DNA from: Pseudomonadota bacterium | GTDB taxonomy: Bacteria > Pseudomonadota > Gammaproteobacteria > Acidiferrobacterales > Acidiferrobacteraceae | DNA length: 64,000 nt | NCBI GenBank assembly: GCA_021784755.1 | Contig: JAJYHM010000049.1 | Coordinates: forward strand, 1-64,000 | Direction of reading: 5' to 3' | Part shown: positions 19,943-30,734 of the stretch, in pieces | Layout: the number at the start of each line of letters is the position of its first letter | Numbering within the stretch: the stretch's first letter is position 1 | Notes under the pieces: model-generated | Told to the model about the DNA's origin: nothing | What the model saw: the letters and a program-made list of their open reading frames with translations, nothing else | Databases searched by the model: none | Program-made: the position numbers and the translations under genes

Positions 19943-20569
19943 ATGGCCCGTAACCGGTGGATGGATGAGCATTTCGCCGATCCCTATGTGAAGCGCGCCC
20001 AGGCTGAGGGTTATCGCTCGCGCGCGGCCTATAAGCTCATGGAAATCGACGCCCGCGACCATCTCATACGTCCCGACAGCATCATCGCCGACTTGGGCTC
20101 GGCCCCAGGGGGCTTTTCCCAGTATGCGGCCGGTAGGCTCGGGCCTGCCGGTCGTCTGGTGGCGGTCGATGTTCTAGCCATGGATCCCTTGCCGGGTGTT
20201 ACGTTTATTCAAGGCGATTTCACCGAGCCTGAATGCTATGCACAGGTTCAAAGGGCCCTGGGGGACCGAGTGGATCTTGTAATTTCGGATATGGCCCCCA
20301 ATATGAGCGGTGTGGGGGTGTCGGATCAGGCCCGGGCCGTTGGGCTTGCCGAGATCGCCCTGGATTTTGCCGCCTCGTGCTTGACCCGAGACGGTAGTTG
20401 TCTTATTAAAGTCTTTCAGGGTGCCGGATTTACGGAGCTTTTGGCCGATATGCGGCGCCGTTTCCAACGGGTGGCCACGCGCAAACCGCCGGCGTCGCGC
20501 CCCCGTAGCCCCGAGGTCTACCTCCTCGGTACCGGGTTACGGCCTGTTGTGTCGGGACCGGAGTCGTAG
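19943..20569 (+). CDS. rlmE: 23S rRNA 2'-O-methyltransferase RlmE (FtsJ)
   Basis: ARNRWMDEHFADPYVKRAQAEGYRSRAAYKLMEID, DLGSAPGGFSQ, VISDMAPNMSG. Confidence 0.97.
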   Translation: MARNRWMDEHFADPYVKRAQAEGYRSRAAYKLMEIDARDHLIRPDSIIADLGSAPGGFSQYAAGRLGPAGRLVAVDVLAMDPLPGVTFIQGDFTEPECYAQVQRALGDRVDLVISDMAPNMSGVGVSDQARAVGLAEIALDFAASCLTRDGSCLIKVFQGAGFTELLADMRRRFQRVATRKPPASRPRSPEVYLLGTGLRPVVSGPES

Positions 20570-20614
20570 GAGAATGGCGGCAGGCGCGTCTTTTGGGGCG
20601 CACGAGGTCACACC

Positions 20615-22528
20615 TTGAATAATCTCGCAAAGAATCTGCTGCTGTGGCTCATTATCGCCATCGTTCTGATGTCGGTCTTCAACAGCTTCGGTAACCACCA
20701 CCCGGCGGTGCACTCCATCCCGTTTTCGCGGTTCATCAATCACGTGAAACAGGGGCAGGTAGGCCGCGTCGTCATCAAGGGTCACGAGATCACGGGTATC
20801 ACCAAGACCGGTCAGCGCTTCCAGACCTATACGCCGACCGACTCCGGATTGATCGACCAGCTGTTGAATAATGGCGTGAGTGTCGATGCCAAGCCGCCGG
20901 CGCAGCAGTCTCTGCTCCTGCAGATATTCATCAACTGGTTCCCATTGCTGTTGTTTGTCGGGGTGTGGATCTTCTTCATGCGCCAGATGCAGGGGGGCGG
21001 TGGCGGTCGCAGCGCGATGAGCTTCGGGAAGAGCAAGGCGCGGATGTTGACGGAAGACACCAATAAAGTGACATTCGACGACGTCGCAGGTGTCGAAGAA
21101 GCCAAGGAAGAGGTCAAGGAGTTGGTCGAGTTTCTGCGGGACCCGACCAAGTTCCAGAAGCTCGGCGGACGGATCCCGCGCGGGGTGCTCATGACGGGTA
21201 GCCCTGGTACCGGCAAGACGCTGCTCGCCAAGGCGATTGCTGGTGAAGCGAAGGTCCCTTTCTTCTCGATCTCGGGTTCGGATTTCGTCGAGATGTTCGT
21301 GGGTGTCGGCGCTTCGCGCGTCCGCGACATGTTCGACCAGGCGAAGAAACACGCGCCATGTATCATCTTCATTGACGAGATCGATGCGGTCGGCCGGCAG
21401 CGCGGTGCGGGCCTCGGTGGTGGACATGACGAGCGTGAGCAGACATTAAACCAGCTCCTCGTGGAGATGGACGGGTTTGAGGGTAGCGAGGGCGTGATCG
21501 TAATCGCCGCCACCAACCGGCCCGACGTCCTGGATCCGGCCCTTCTGCGGCCAGGCCGTTTCGATCGGCAAGTCTTCGTGCCGCTGCCCGACATCCGGGG
21601 CCGTGAACAGATCATCCGTATCCATATGCGCAAGGTGCCGGTGTCGGATGACGTGGTCCCGAGCATTCTTGCCCGTGGGACACCCGGCTTCTCCGGCGCC
21701 GATCTTGCCAATCTTGTCAACGAGGCCGCCTTGTTCGCGGCGCGCGCCAACAAGCGGCTCGTGGAGATGCAGGACTTTGAGCTCGCCAAAGACAAGATCG
21801 TCATGGGTGCCGAACGGCGGTCCATAGTGATGCCCGAGAAGGAGCGAATCAATACCGCTTACCATGAATCAGGCCACGCCGTGGTCGCGCGGCTATTGCC
21901 CAATACCGATCCTGTGCACAAGGTGACCATCATCCCGCGCGGCCGCGCACTGGGTGTGACGATGCAGCTACCGACCGAGGATCGCTATAGCCACGATCGC
22001 GAGTACCTTCTGTCGACCGTGGCCGTGCTCATGGCAGGCCGTATAGCGGAGGAGGTCTTCATGCATCAGATGACCACTGGGGCGGCCAATGATTTCGAGC
22101 GGGCCACGGAGCTTGCGCGCAACATGGTGAGCCGCTGGGGCATGAGTGATCGGCTGGGTACGCGCGTGTACGGCGAGAACCAAAGTGAGGTCTTCCTTGG
22201 GCGCGACGTGACGACGCACAAGAACCTGAGCGATGCCACGGCCCAACTCGTGGACGCCGAGATCCGCCGGATCATCGACGAGCAGTACACACGCGCGCGG
22301 CGCGTCATCGAGACCAATAAGGACAAGGTGGAGATGATGGCTGGCATGCTCCTCGAGTGGGAGACGCTCGACACCGATCAGATCAACGATATCATGGAGG
22401 GCCGCAAGCCGCGCCCCCCGTACGGCTACAATGATCCCACCCCGGGTGGCGATAGTAGCGAGCCCAAGGCTGCGGATCGGGCCGTCGTGAAGCCCCGCAT
22501 GGATACCCCGGCAGGGGAATCCCGGTAG
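20615..22528 (+). CDS. ftsH: ATP-dependent zinc metalloprotease FtsH
   Basis: AAA+ [26 protein letters not shown] zinc site; TTG start. Confidence 0.98.
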   Translation: MNNLAKNLLLWLIIAIVLMSVFNSFGNHHPAVHSIPFSRFINHVKQGQVGRVVIKGHEITGITKTGQRFQTYTPTDSGLIDQLLNNGVSVDAKPPAQQSLLLQIFINWFPLLLFVGVWIFFMRQMQGGGGGRSAMSFGKSKARMLTEDTNKVTFDDVAGVEEAKEEVKELVEFLRDPTKFQKLGGRIPRGVLMTGSPGTGKTLLAKAIAGEAKVPFFSISGSDFVEMFVGVGASRVRDMFDQAKKHAPCIIFIDEIDAVGRQRGAGLGGGHDEREQTLNQLLVEMDGFEGSEGVIVIAATNRPDVLDPALLRPGRFDRQVFVPLPDIRGREQIIRIHMRKVPVSDDVVPSILARGTPGFSGADLANLVNEAALFAARANKRLVEMQDFELAKDKIVMGAERRSIVMPEKERINTAYHESGHAVVARLLPNTDPVHKVTIIPRGRALGVTMQLPTEDRYSHDREYLLSTVAVLMAGRIAEEVFMHQMTTGAANDFERATELARNMVSRWGMSDRLGTRVYGENQSEVFLGRDVTTHKNLSDATAQLVDAEIRRIIDEQYTRARRVIETNKDKVEMMAGMLLEWETLDTDQINDIMEGRKPRPPYGYNDPTPGGDSSEPKAADRAVVKPRMDTPAGESR

Positions 22529-22535
22529 CGGCGCG

Positions 22536-23384
22536 ATGAGCGAGGCGAGCAAGGCCGCGGCATGCTGGCTGCGGCCGGATGGCCGGGTTGCTATTATGGG
22601 CATCTTGAATGTGACCCCCGATTCGTTTTCAGACGGGGGTCTTTTTTTGTCCCGTGATCAGGCGCTCAAACATGTCGAAGCCCTGGTCGCGGCGGGGGCC
22701 GATATCATAGATATCGGTGGCGAGTCGACGCGTCCGGGGGCCACCCCCGTGAGCCCCGAAGAGGAGTGCGAACGCGTCATCCCGGTCTTGGAGGCGCTCT
22801 GTGGTCGGCTCCCCGTGTCGTTCTCGGTGGATACCTCCGAACCTTTGGTCATGACCGAGGCGGTCGCGGCGGGAGCCTCCCTGATTAATGATGTGCGCGC
22901 CCTGACGAGACCCGGAGCCCTGGCCGCGGCGGCCAAGCTCGGCGTACCGGTTTGTCTGATGCATGAGCCGGGCGGATCGTCCATCATGGGGACGCGTGGC
23001 AGCTCGGGCGACATCGTAGGCGAGGTGAAATCCTATCTCGCCCAGCGCATAGAAGCGGCGTGCCTAGCGGGTATCCCCCGTGATCGCATCATCGTCGACC
23101 CGGGGTTTGGTTTCGGCAAGGATTTGGCCGAGAACCGCAGTCTGTTGTTCGACTTGCCAGAGATTGCGGCACTGGCCCCAGTTCTGGTCGGCATCTCCCG
23201 TAAGCGTATGACGGGCGAGCCCTGGGGTTTGCCGGCGGGCGGGCGGCTTCAGACCAGTGTTGCGCTGGCACTGGCCGCGATCCAAGGCGGTGCGAAGGTT
23301 GTGCGTGTGCATGATGTGCGCGAGACGCGGGAGGCGGTGCGCGCTTGGGAGTGGGTATTCGAACCTAAGGAGCGGGTTGCGTGA
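22536..23384 (+). CDS. folP: Dihydropteroate synthase
   Basis: [38 protein letters not shown]. Confidence 0.97.
   Translation: MSEASKAAACWLRPDGRVAIMGILNVTPDSFSDGGLFLSRDQALKHVEALVAAGADIIDIGGESTRPGATPVSPEEECERVIPVLEALCGRLPVSFSVDTSEPLVMTEAVAAGASLINDVRALTRPGALAAAAKLGVPVCLMHEPGGSSIMGTRGSSGDIVGEVKSYLAQRIEAACLAGIPRDRIIVDPGFGFGKDLAENRSLLFDLPEIAALAPVLVGISRKRMTGEPWGLPAGGRLQTSVALALAAIQGGAKVVRVHDVRETREAVRAWEWVFEPKERVA
22613..22648 (+). terminator. Terminator-like hairpin + T7 inside folP coding sequence
   Basis: GACCCCCG-ATTCGTTTTCAGA-CGGGGGTC-TTTTTTT. Confidence 0.6.
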
Positions 23385-24748
23385 AGCGTCAGTATTTTGG
23401 TACGGACGGAATGCGGGGACGGGTCGGCGAGGAGCCGATTACCCCGGAGACCGTTTTGAAGTTGGGTTGGGCGGCCGGACGGGTGCTCTTGGCAAAGGGC
23501 GACGACCGCGGCAGCGTGTTGATTGGAAAGGACACGCGGATCTCGGGTTATCTGCTCGAGTCCGCTCTCGAGGCGGGCCTTTCGGCGGCCGGGGCGGACA
23601 TACGCCTGATAGGGCCCATGCCCACCCCTGGCATTGCCTATCTGACGCGCACCGCGCGCGCTCAGGCGGGGATCGTCATTAGCGCCTCGCACAACCCCTA
23701 CGAGGACAACGGCATCAAGTTTTTTTCGTCGCTCGGCACCAAGTTGCCCGATGAAGTGGAATGCGCGATAGAGGCCATGATGCGCAAGCCCATGCGTACG
23801 GTGCCGTCGGCTGAACTGGGAAAGGTCCGCCGTTTTCCGGATGCGGCCGGCCGCTATATCGAGTTTTGCAAGAGCACTTTCCCTTATCGTCTTGGGCTCG
23901 AGAGCCTGAAGATTGTGGTCGACTGCGCCCACGGGGCAGCCTATCAGATCGCCCCTCATGTCTTCGGTGAGTTGGGGGCGGAGGTCGTGGCGATCGGCAA
24001 TGCGCCGGATGGGTTCAATATCAACCGCGCCTGCGGATCGACCTGTCCGGAGACCTTGCGGCAAGCGGTCCTGGCGGCGGGTGCCGACCTCGGTATCGCT
24101 TTGGATGGCGACGGCGATCGCGTGGTCATGGTCGATCGGCACGGCTGCACGATCGATGGCGACCGCATCCTCTATATCATCGCCGCACACAGGAAGCGCT
24201 CGGGCGTCCCGGTGCCGGGCGTGGCCGGTACCCTCATGAGCAACGTGGGTCTCGAGCAAGCCCTGAAGCGCTTGGAGATCCCATTCGGGCGCACCGCAGT
24301 GGGCGACCGCTATGTGATGGCGCTCTTGGCGGAGCAGGGCTGGGATTTGGGTGGCGAGGCCTCAGGACACGTGATTTGTCTGGATAAGAGCACGACGGGC
24401 GATGGCGTGATTGCCGCCTTGCAGGTGCTTGCCGCCATGCGCGAGTCCGAACGCAGTCTCGCGGAGCTCGCCGAAGGGATGTCCGTCTACCCGCAGGCGC
24501 TCGTGAATGTCACTTTGAATCGCGGGGTGTCGGCGCGCGAGGTAGTACGGGCCCCTGAGGTGGTTGCCGTCCTCCATGAGGTCGAGCGTCGTCTGGGGAA
24601 CGCCGGTCGGGTGGTCTTACGACCGTCCGGGACCGAGCCCGTCGTGCGCGTCATGGTTGAGGCGGCTGAAGCCCAGATGGTGGCCGACCTCACCGAACAA
24701 CTGGCCGCGGCCGTCACCAAAGCGGCCGCCGGGGCTGCCGTAGCCTGA
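23381..24748 (+). CDS. glmM: Phosphoglucosamine mutase
   Basis: [41 protein letters not shown]. Confidence 0.97.
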   Translation: MKRQYFGTDGMRGRVGEEPITPETVLKLGWAAGRVLLAKGDDRGSVLIGKDTRISGYLLESALEAGLSAAGADIRLIGPMPTPGIAYLTRTARAQAGIVISASHNPYEDNGIKFFSSLGTKLPDEVECAIEAMMRKPMRTVPSAELGKVRRFPDAAGRYIEFCKSTFPYRLGLESLKIVVDCAHGAAYQIAPHVFGELGAEVVAIGNAPDGFNINRACGSTCPETLRQAVLAAGADLGIALDGDGDRVVMVDRHGCTIDGDRILYIIAAHRKRSGVPVPGVAGTLMSNVGLEQALKRLEIPFGRTAVGDRYVMALLAEQGWDLGGEASGHVICLDKSTTGDGVIAALQVLAAMRESERSLAELAEGMSVYPQALVNVTLNRGVSAREVVRAPEVVAVLHEVERRLGNAGRVVLRPSGTEPVVRVMVEAAEAQMVADLTEQLAAAVTKAAAGAAVA

Positions 24749-24867
24749 TATGCGAATAGCGCGCATGGCCTGAAACGAGGGCCGGATTTTTCCGGGTTCG
24801 AAAATTGCTTTCCACCGGGCTTGCCGGTAACATCTGCGCGCGTTTCAGAAGAATATGTGGGGGGGGC

Positions 24868-25629
24868 GTGCGGCAGCCGTTGGTGATGGGTAACTGGAAG
24901 ATGAACGGCCGTCGCTCCATGGTCGAGGGTTTGCTGAAGGCCATCATGGCCGACATCGGTGATCTGTTCGGTGTCGAGGTCGTGGTATGCCCCCCTTATC
25001 CGTACCTCGGCTTGGTCATGGATAGGCTCGCCGCAAACAGCACCGTTGTCTGCGGGGCGCAAGATGTGAGCGCCTATACGGACGGGGCCTACACGGGCGA
25101 TGTATCGGCTGAGATGGCGCGCGATGTGGGCTGTCGATTTGCTATCATAGGTCACTCGGAGCGTCGCACCTTATTTCGGGAGACCGATGCGATTGTGGCG
25201 CAGAAATTTGCGCGCTCACTCGCGGCCGATCTGACGCCCGTCCTTTGCGTGGGCGAGACGGCAGCTGAGCGTGACGCGGGACGTACGCAGGAAGTGGTTC
25301 TTCGGCAGCTTTCCGCAGTATTCAAGGAGTGCGGGAGCAACGCCTTCGACCGCGCCGTGGTCGCCTACGAGCCGGTTTGGGCGATCGGTACGGGACGCGC
25401 GGCGAGCCCCGCAGAGGCGCAGACAGTTCACCGGTTCATCCGGGATGTGGTTGCGCGGCAGAGCGCAGAGGCGGCAGGGCGCTTGCGCATATTGTATGGC
25501 GGCAGCGTCAAGGCGCAGAACGCGCGTGATCTGTTTGAGCAGGACGACATAGATGGCGGCCTGATAGGGGGCGCGTCACTCGCGGGCGCCGACTTCGTCG
25601 GTATTTGCCGCGCGGCATGCATCGGGTAA
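24868..25629 (+). CDS. tpiA: Triosephosphate isomerase
   Basis: [38 protein letters not shown] start. Confidence 0.97.
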   Translation: MRQPLVMGNWKMNGRRSMVEGLLKAIMADIGDLFGVEVVVCPPYPYLGLVMDRLAANSTVVCGAQDVSAYTDGAYTGDVSAEMARDVGCRFAIIGHSERRTLFRETDAIVAQKFARSLAADLTPVLCVGETAAERDAGRTQEVVLRQLSAVFKECGSNAFDRAVVAYEPVWAIGTGRAASPAEAQTVHRFIRDVVARQSAEAAGRLRILYGGSVKAQNARDLFEQDDIDGGLIGGASLAGADFVGICRAACIG

Positions 25630-25639
25630 GAAGGGCGTC

Positions 25640-26014
25640 ATGACGGTTTTTTTGGTGATCTTACAGATTTTAGTTGCGCTCACGCTGATCGGGGTCGTGC
25701 TTTTGCAGCACGGCAAGGGGGCCGATATGGGCGCTTCTTTCGGCGGCGGATCGTCGCAGACCTTGTTCGGGGCGCGTGGTTCGGCGACTTTTCTGAGCCG
25801 CGTGACTGCCGTGCTCGCAACCTTATTTTTTATAACGAGTTTAGGGCTCGCCTATCTTTCGGCACACCCGCGTTCTTTGCAGAGTGTGACCGAGATCGTG
25901 CGGCCCGCGGCCCCGGCCGCGCCGGTACCGCAAACGCAGCCCGCGGCCCCGGCCGCGCCGGTACCGCAATCCCCGTCCACTGTCCCCGGCATACCGGACC
26001 ACAAGGTCCCTTAG
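25640..26014 (+). CDS. secG: Preprotein translocase subunit SecG
   Basis: [47 protein letters not shown]; Pro/Ala-rich repeated tail. Confidence 0.96.
   Translation: MTVFLVILQILVALTLIGVVLLQHGKGADMGASFGGGSSQTLFGARGSATFLSRVTAVLATLFFITSLGLAYLSAHPRSLQSVTEIVRPAAPAAPVPQTQPAAPAAPVPQSPSTVPGIPDHKVP
25903..25969 (+). repeat. 36-bp-period direct repeat in secG 3' end
   Basis: GCCCGCGGCCCCGGCCGCGCCGGTACCGCAA at 25903-25933 and 25939-25969, encoding [10 protein letters not shown] twice. Confidence 0.9.
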
Positions 26015-26053
26015 TGCGAGGTCTAGGGTTAAGGACGGGATAGAGTCGAGTTC

Positions 26054-26138
26054 GCCGAAGTGGTGGAATTGGTAGACACGCCGTCTTGAGGGGGCGGTGG
26101 CGCAAGCTGTGCGGGTTCGAGTCCCGCCTTCGGCACCA
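26054..26138 (+). tRNA. tRNA-Leu (GAG)
   Basis: GCCGAAGTGGTGGAATTGGTAGACACGCCGTCTTGAGG...GCGGGTTCGAGTCCCGCCTTCGGCACCA, class II with encoded CCA. Confidence 0.96.
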
Positions 26139-26214
26139 GATTTTCCTCCAGCCCGCCTCTCTCGAGGATGGCTAACCGCTTGAAATAGAATAAAACTATA
26201 GGGCGCGCCCTGGC

Positions 26215-26244
26215 TTGACTTGCGCGCGCAGGGGTGTCTAGACT
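26215..26244 (+). promoter_or_regulatory. Candidate nuo operon promoter
   Basis: TTGACT-18 bp-TAGACT, about 50 nt before nuoA. Confidence 0.4.
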
Positions 26245-26296
26245 AACCAACCCGGCGGCTTTCAGCCATGCCCGAGGTCCATCTCGAGGAAAGCGG

Positions 26297-26653
26297 ATGT
26301 TACAAAATTATCTGCCTATTCTGATTTTCATAGGCGTAGGCGTCGTCGTCGGCGTCCTACCGATGGTCCTCGGCCGCGTGCTCGCTCCTCATCACCCGGA
26401 TGCCGCCAAGCTCTCGCCCTACGAATGCGGCTTCGAGGCGTTCGAGGATTCGCGCATGAAGTTCGATGTGCGTTACTACCTCGTCGCCATCCTATTTATT
26501 GTCTTCGATCTCGAGATCGCGTTTTTGTTCCCGTGGGCCGTGGCCCTAAAGCAGATCGGACGCCCGGGTTTTTTGGCCATGGTTTTATTCCTGGGAATTC
26601 TGGTCGTGGGATTTGTCTATGAGTGGATGAAAGGGGCGCTCGAGTGGGAGTAG
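26297..26653 (+). CDS. nuoA: NADH-quinone oxidoreductase subunit A
   Basis: [44 protein letters not shown]. Confidence 0.97.
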   Translation: MLQNYLPILIFIGVGVVVGVLPMVLGRVLAPHHPDAAKLSPYECGFEAFEDSRMKFDVRYYLVAILFIVFDLEIAFLFPWAVALKQIGRPGFLAMVLFLGILVVGFVYEWMKGALEWE

Positions 26654-27120
26654 AAGGCATTCTCGACAAGGGCTGGGTCGTCACATCCGCGGACAAGGTG
26701 ATCAATTGGACGCGGACGGGGTCCCTGTGGCCCATGACGTTCGGGCTCGCCTGTTGCGCGGTCGAGATGATGCATGCCGGCGCCGCGCGTTATGACCTGG
26801 ATCGTTTCGGTGTGGTGTTTCGGCCGAGCCCGCGGCAGTCGGATGTGATGATCGTCGCGGGCACCTTGGTCAACAAAATGGCCCCGGCCCTGCGTAAGGT
26901 TTATGACCAGATGGCGGAGCCGCGTTGGGTCATTTCCATGGGATCGTGTGCCAATGGAGGTGGGTACTATCACTACTCATACGCTGTGGTGCGCGGCTGC
27001 GACCGGATTGTGCCGGTGGATGTCTATGTACCCGGGTGTCCACCCACAGCAGAAGCCCTCCTCTATGGGATCATCCAGCTTCAAAACAAAATTCGGCGCA
27101 CGAACACGATCGCGCGTTGA
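26644..27120 (+). CDS. nuoB: NADH-quinone oxidoreductase subunit B
   Basis: [54 protein letters not shown]; likely GTG start. Confidence 0.97.
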   Translation: MGVEGILDKGWVVTSADKVINWTRTGSLWPMTFGLACCAVEMMHAGAARYDLDRFGVVFRPSPRQSDVMIVAGTLVNKMAPALRKVYDQMAEPRWVISMGSCANGGGYYHYSYAVVRGCDRIVPVDVYVPGCPPTAEALLYGIIQLQNKIRRTNTIAR

Positions 27121-27145
27121 ACCCGACATAGGGCTCCCTTAAGTC

Positions 27146-27742
27146 ATGACCACGCAAGAGGCCTTCCTCGACTATGCCCGAAAAACCTTCGGGGACGCGC
27201 TTGCCTCCGTCACGGTGGAGCACGGCGAGGTAACGTTTGTAGTGCCGCGCGAGAGATGGCTTGCGACCTGCCAAACTTTGCGCGATGAGCCCGCATTTCA
27301 CTTCGAGCAGCTTATCGATCTTTGCGGCGTGGATTATCTGACTTATGGGGAAAGAGAACGACGCGAGCCGCGGTTCGCGGTCGTGGCGCATCTGCTGTCT
27401 CTCGCCCACAACCGGCGCCTGAGGGTTCGTGCGTTCCTCGACGACGAGCAGCCGGCGATCGCCTCCTTGACGGGGGTCTGGAACTCAGTCGATTGGTATG
27501 AGCGCGAGGCCTTCGATCTGTTTGGTTTTATCTTCGAAGGGCATAAGGACTTGCGGCGCTTGTTAACGGACTACGGGTTTGTAGGTCACCCGTTCCGAAA
27601 GGATTTTCCGATCTCGGGGCGCGTGGAGGTGCGCTATGACCCCGATAAACGGCGCGTGGTGTACGAGCCTGTCAGCATAGAACCGCGCGTGCTGGTCCCG
27701 CGCGTGATCCGAGAGGAGGGCTACGGTGGCAGAGATTCGTAA
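27146..27742 (+). CDS. nuoC: NADH-quinone oxidoreductase subunit C
   Basis: [42 protein letters not shown]. Confidence 0.97.
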   Translation: MTTQEAFLDYARKTFGDALASVTVEHGEVTFVVPRERWLATCQTLRDEPAFHFEQLIDLCGVDYLTYGERERREPRFAVVAHLLSLAHNRRLRVRAFLDDEQPAIASLTGVWNSVDWYEREAFDLFGFIFEGHKDLRRLLTDYGFVGHPFRKDFPISGRVEVRYDPDKRRVVYEPVSIEPRVLVPRVIREEGYGGRDS

Positions 27743-28979
27743 TTACACGATGAACTTCGGACCGCAGCATCCTTCGGCCCACGGCGTGCTCCGACTCGTC
27801 TTGGAACTCGACGGCGAGGTCGTGGAGCGCGCGGATCCGCATATCGGACTTCTGCATCGCGCGACCGAGAAGCTCGCCGAAACCAAGCCCTACAACCAGT
27901 CCATTCCCTACATGGACCGACTTGATTACGTCTCCATGATGGCCAATGAGCACGCCTACGTCATGGCCCTGGAGAAGCTCCTGAAGGTCGAGGTGCCGAT
28001 CCGCGCACAGTACATCCGCGTGATGTTCGACGAACTGACGCGCATCTTGAACCACCTGCTGTGGCTTGGGGCGCACGCGCTTGATATCGGCGCGATGACG
28101 GTGTTTCTGTATGCCTTCCGGGAGCGCGAGGATCTGATGGACGCCTACGAGGCGGTGTCCGGGGCGCGCATGCATGCCACTTATTATCGGGTGGGCGGGG
28201 TCTACCGGGACCTGCCGGACAGCATGCCTCGCTACAGCGTGTCGCGTTGGCACGACGAGAAGGACGTGGCGCGTATGAATGCCAATCGAGAGGGCACCCT
28301 CCTCGATTTTCTTGGCGATTTTTGCCGGCGCTTCCCGGGCTATGTAGACGACTATGAGACCTTGCTCACCGATAACCGGATCTGGAAGCAAAGGACTGTG
28401 GGTATAGGCGTCGTGAGCCCGGAGCGCGCCCTGCAGCTCGGCTTTACGGGTCCCATGCTGAGGGGATCCGGTGTCGAGTGGGATCTTCGCAAGAAGCAGC
28501 CCTACGAGGTATACGACAAGCTGGATTTCGATATACCGGTCGGGGTCCAGGGCGATTGTTATGATCGTTATCTCGTGCGCGTCGAGGAGATGCGCCAGTC
28601 CAACCGGATCGTGACCCAATGTATCGATTGGCTGCGCAAGAATCCGGGCCCCGTGATCGTGAGTGACCATAAGGTCGTGCCGCCCTCGCGCGAGGAAATG
28701 AAGGCCGACATGGAGGCCTTGATCCATCACTTCAAGCTGTTTACGGAAGGTTACTCGGTGCCGGCGGGCGAGGCCTATGCGGCGGTCGAGCATCCCAAGG
28801 GCGAGTTCGGCATCTACCTTGTGTCGGACGGCGCCAATAAGCCGTTCCGCGTGAAGATCAGAGCGCCGGGTTTCGCGCATCTGGCGGCCTTGGACGAAAT
28901 GACCCGCGGCCATATGATCGCCGACGTCGTAGCCATCATCGGCACCCAGGACATCGTTTTCGGCGAAGTTGACAGGTGA
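27726..28979 (+). CDS. nuoD: NADH-quinone oxidoreductase subunit D
   Basis: [25 protein letters not shown]...FGEVDR. Confidence 0.98.
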   Translation: MAEIRNYTMNFGPQHPSAHGVLRLVLELDGEVVERADPHIGLLHRATEKLAETKPYNQSIPYMDRLDYVSMMANEHAYVMALEKLLKVEVPIRAQYIRVMFDELTRILNHLLWLGAHALDIGAMTVFLYAFREREDLMDAYEAVSGARMHATYYRVGGVYRDLPDSMPRYSVSRWHDEKDVARMNANREGTLLDFLGDFCRRFPGYVDDYETLLTDNRIWKQRTVGIGVVSPERALQLGFTGPMLRGSGVEWDLRKKQPYEVYDKLDFDIPVGVQGDCYDRYLVRVEEMRQSNRIVTQCIDWLRKNPGPVIVSDHKVVPPSREEMKADMEALIHHFKLFTEGYSVPAGEAYAAVEHPKGEFGIYLVSDGANKPFRVKIRAPGFAHLAALDEMTRGHMIADVVAIIGTQDIVFGEVDR

Positions 28980-28983
28980 GCGC

Positions 28984-29454
28984 ATGTTGACGAAGGAATC
29001 GCTCGAACAGATCGACCGGGAGATCGCCAAATACCCACCGGAGCATAAGCAGTCAGCGGTGATGGCGGCTCTGCATATCGCCCAGGAGGAGCACGGGTGG
29101 TTGAGTGTGTCGCTCATGGACTATATCGCCGAATTGCTCGGGATGCGGCCCATCCAGGTCTACGAGGTGGCGAGCTTCTACACCATGTATGATCTGGAGC
29201 CGGTGGGGCGGCATAAGGTCAGCGTGTGTACGAACATTTCCTGTCTCCTGCGTGGTAGCGACGATATCGTCGCGCATTTGAAGAAACGGCTTGGGATCGG
29301 GTTCAATGAGACGACGCCGGATGGGCGCTTTACGCTGAAAGAGGTCGAGTGCCTGGCAGCCTGCGGGGGCGCGCCCATGTTTCAGATCGGCAAGACCTAC
29401 TACGAGAATCTGACGCCCAGCCGCATCGATGAGATTCTGGCGGGCTTGGAGTAA
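28984..29454 (+). CDS. nuoE: NADH-quinone oxidoreductase subunit E
   Basis: [12 protein letters not shown] ... [11 protein letters not shown] [2Fe-2S] motif. Confidence 0.97.
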   Translation: MLTKESLEQIDREIAKYPPEHKQSAVMAALHIAQEEHGWLSVSLMDYIAELLGMRPIQVYEVASFYTMYDLEPVGRHKVSVCTNISCLLRGSDDIVAHLKKRLGIGFNETTPDGRFTLKEVECLAACGGAPMFQIGKTYYENLTPSRIDEILAGLE

Positions 29455-29456
29455 GC

Positions 29457-30734
29457 ATGGCGAACGAGGTCTGTTTTCGGAACTTGCATCGCGATCGTCC
29501 GTGGACGCTTGGCGTTTACGAAAGCGATGGCGGCTATCAGGCATGGCGACGCATCCTGAGTGAAAGGACGCCGCCGGACGAGATCGTGAACGAGATCAAG
29601 AAGTCGGTGCTGCGCGGTCGTGGCGGCGCAGGCTTTCCGACCGGCCTCAAGTGGAGCTTTATGCCGCGTAACGCGCCCGGCCAAAAATACATCGTCTGCA
29701 ATTCCGACGAGGGCGAGCCCGGAACCTTCAAGGACCGCGACATCTTGCGCTTCAACCCCCATGCCTTGATCGAAGGTATGGCGATAGCGGGCTACACCAT
29801 AGGCGCGACCATGGGTTACAACTACGTTCGTGGCGAATTCTACGAACCGATCGCGCGGTTCGAGGAGGCGCTCGTCGAGGCCCGCGCCGCGGGATATCTC
29901 GGCAAGAACATCTTGGGCTCGGGCATCGATTTCGATCTGCATGTCCATAGAGGGGGCGGGGCCTATATCTGTGGCGAGGAGACCGCGCTTTTGGAGTCAC
30001 TCGAGGGCAAGAAAGGCCAGCCGCGCTTCAAGCCGCCATTCCCTGCGAGTTACGGCCTCTACGGGCGCCCGACGACGATCAATAATACCGAGACCCTGGC
30101 CTCAATCCCGGCCATCGTGCGCCACGGTGGCCAATGGTTCCTGGAGATCGGCAAGCCCAATAACGGCGGGCCGAAGATTTTTTCCGTATCGGGACACGTG
30201 AACCAGCCCGGGAACTACGAGGTACCCTTGGGGACGCCTTTCGCCAAGCTGCTCGAAATGGCGGGTGGCGTGTGGCGGGGCCGTAAGCTGAAGGCTGTGA
30301 TCCCGGGCGGCTCCTCGGTACCGGTCGTGCGCGGCGAAATCATGATGGATCTGACCATGGACTACGATGCGCTGTCCAAGGCGGGCAGCATGTTGGGTGC
30401 GGGTTCGGTGATTGTCATGGATGACACGACCTGCATGGTGCGCGCCCTCGAACGCATCTCGCATTTCTATTACGAAGAGTCGTGCGGTCAATGTACGCCC
30501 TGTCGCGAAGGCACGGGGTGGCTTGCGCGGGTGCTGCACCGCATAGAGCATGGCGAGGGGCGGATGCAAGACTTGGATCTCTTGACGGATATGGCAAGGA
30601 AGATGGAGGGGCGAACCATCTGTGCCTTGGGAGATGCGGCGGCGCTGCCGGTCATAAGTTTCATCAAGAACTTCCGGGAAGAGTTCGAGGCCCATATTGA
30701 CCGAGGCTGCTGTCCGATGGCGGCGGCCGCGTGA
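29457..30734 (+). CDS. nuoF: NADH-quinone oxidoreductase subunit F
   Basis: [48 protein letters not shown]. Confidence 0.98.
   Translation: MANEVCFRNLHRDRPWTLGVYESDGGYQAWRRILSERTPPDEIVNEIKKSVLRGRGGAGFPTGLKWSFMPRNAPGQKYIVCNSDEGEPGTFKDRDILRFNPHALIEGMAIAGYTIGATMGYNYVRGEFYEPIARFEEALVEARAAGYLGKNILGSGIDFDLHVHRGGGAYICGEETALLESLEGKKGQPRFKPPFPASYGLYGRPTTINNTETLASIPAIVRHGGQWFLEIGKPNNGGPKIFSVSGHVNQPGNYEVPLGTPFAKLLEMAGGVWRGRKLKAVIPGGSSVPVVRGEIMMDLTMDYDALSKAGSMLGAGSVIVMDDTTCMVRALERISHFYYEESCGQCTPCREGTGWLARVLHRIEHGEGRMQDLDLLTDMARKMEGRTICALGDAAALPVISFIKNFREEFEAHIDRGCCPMAAAA

Noticed and set aside
27672-29117. 481-aa minus-strand ORF opposite nuoD
   Set aside because: Shadow ORF of NuoD
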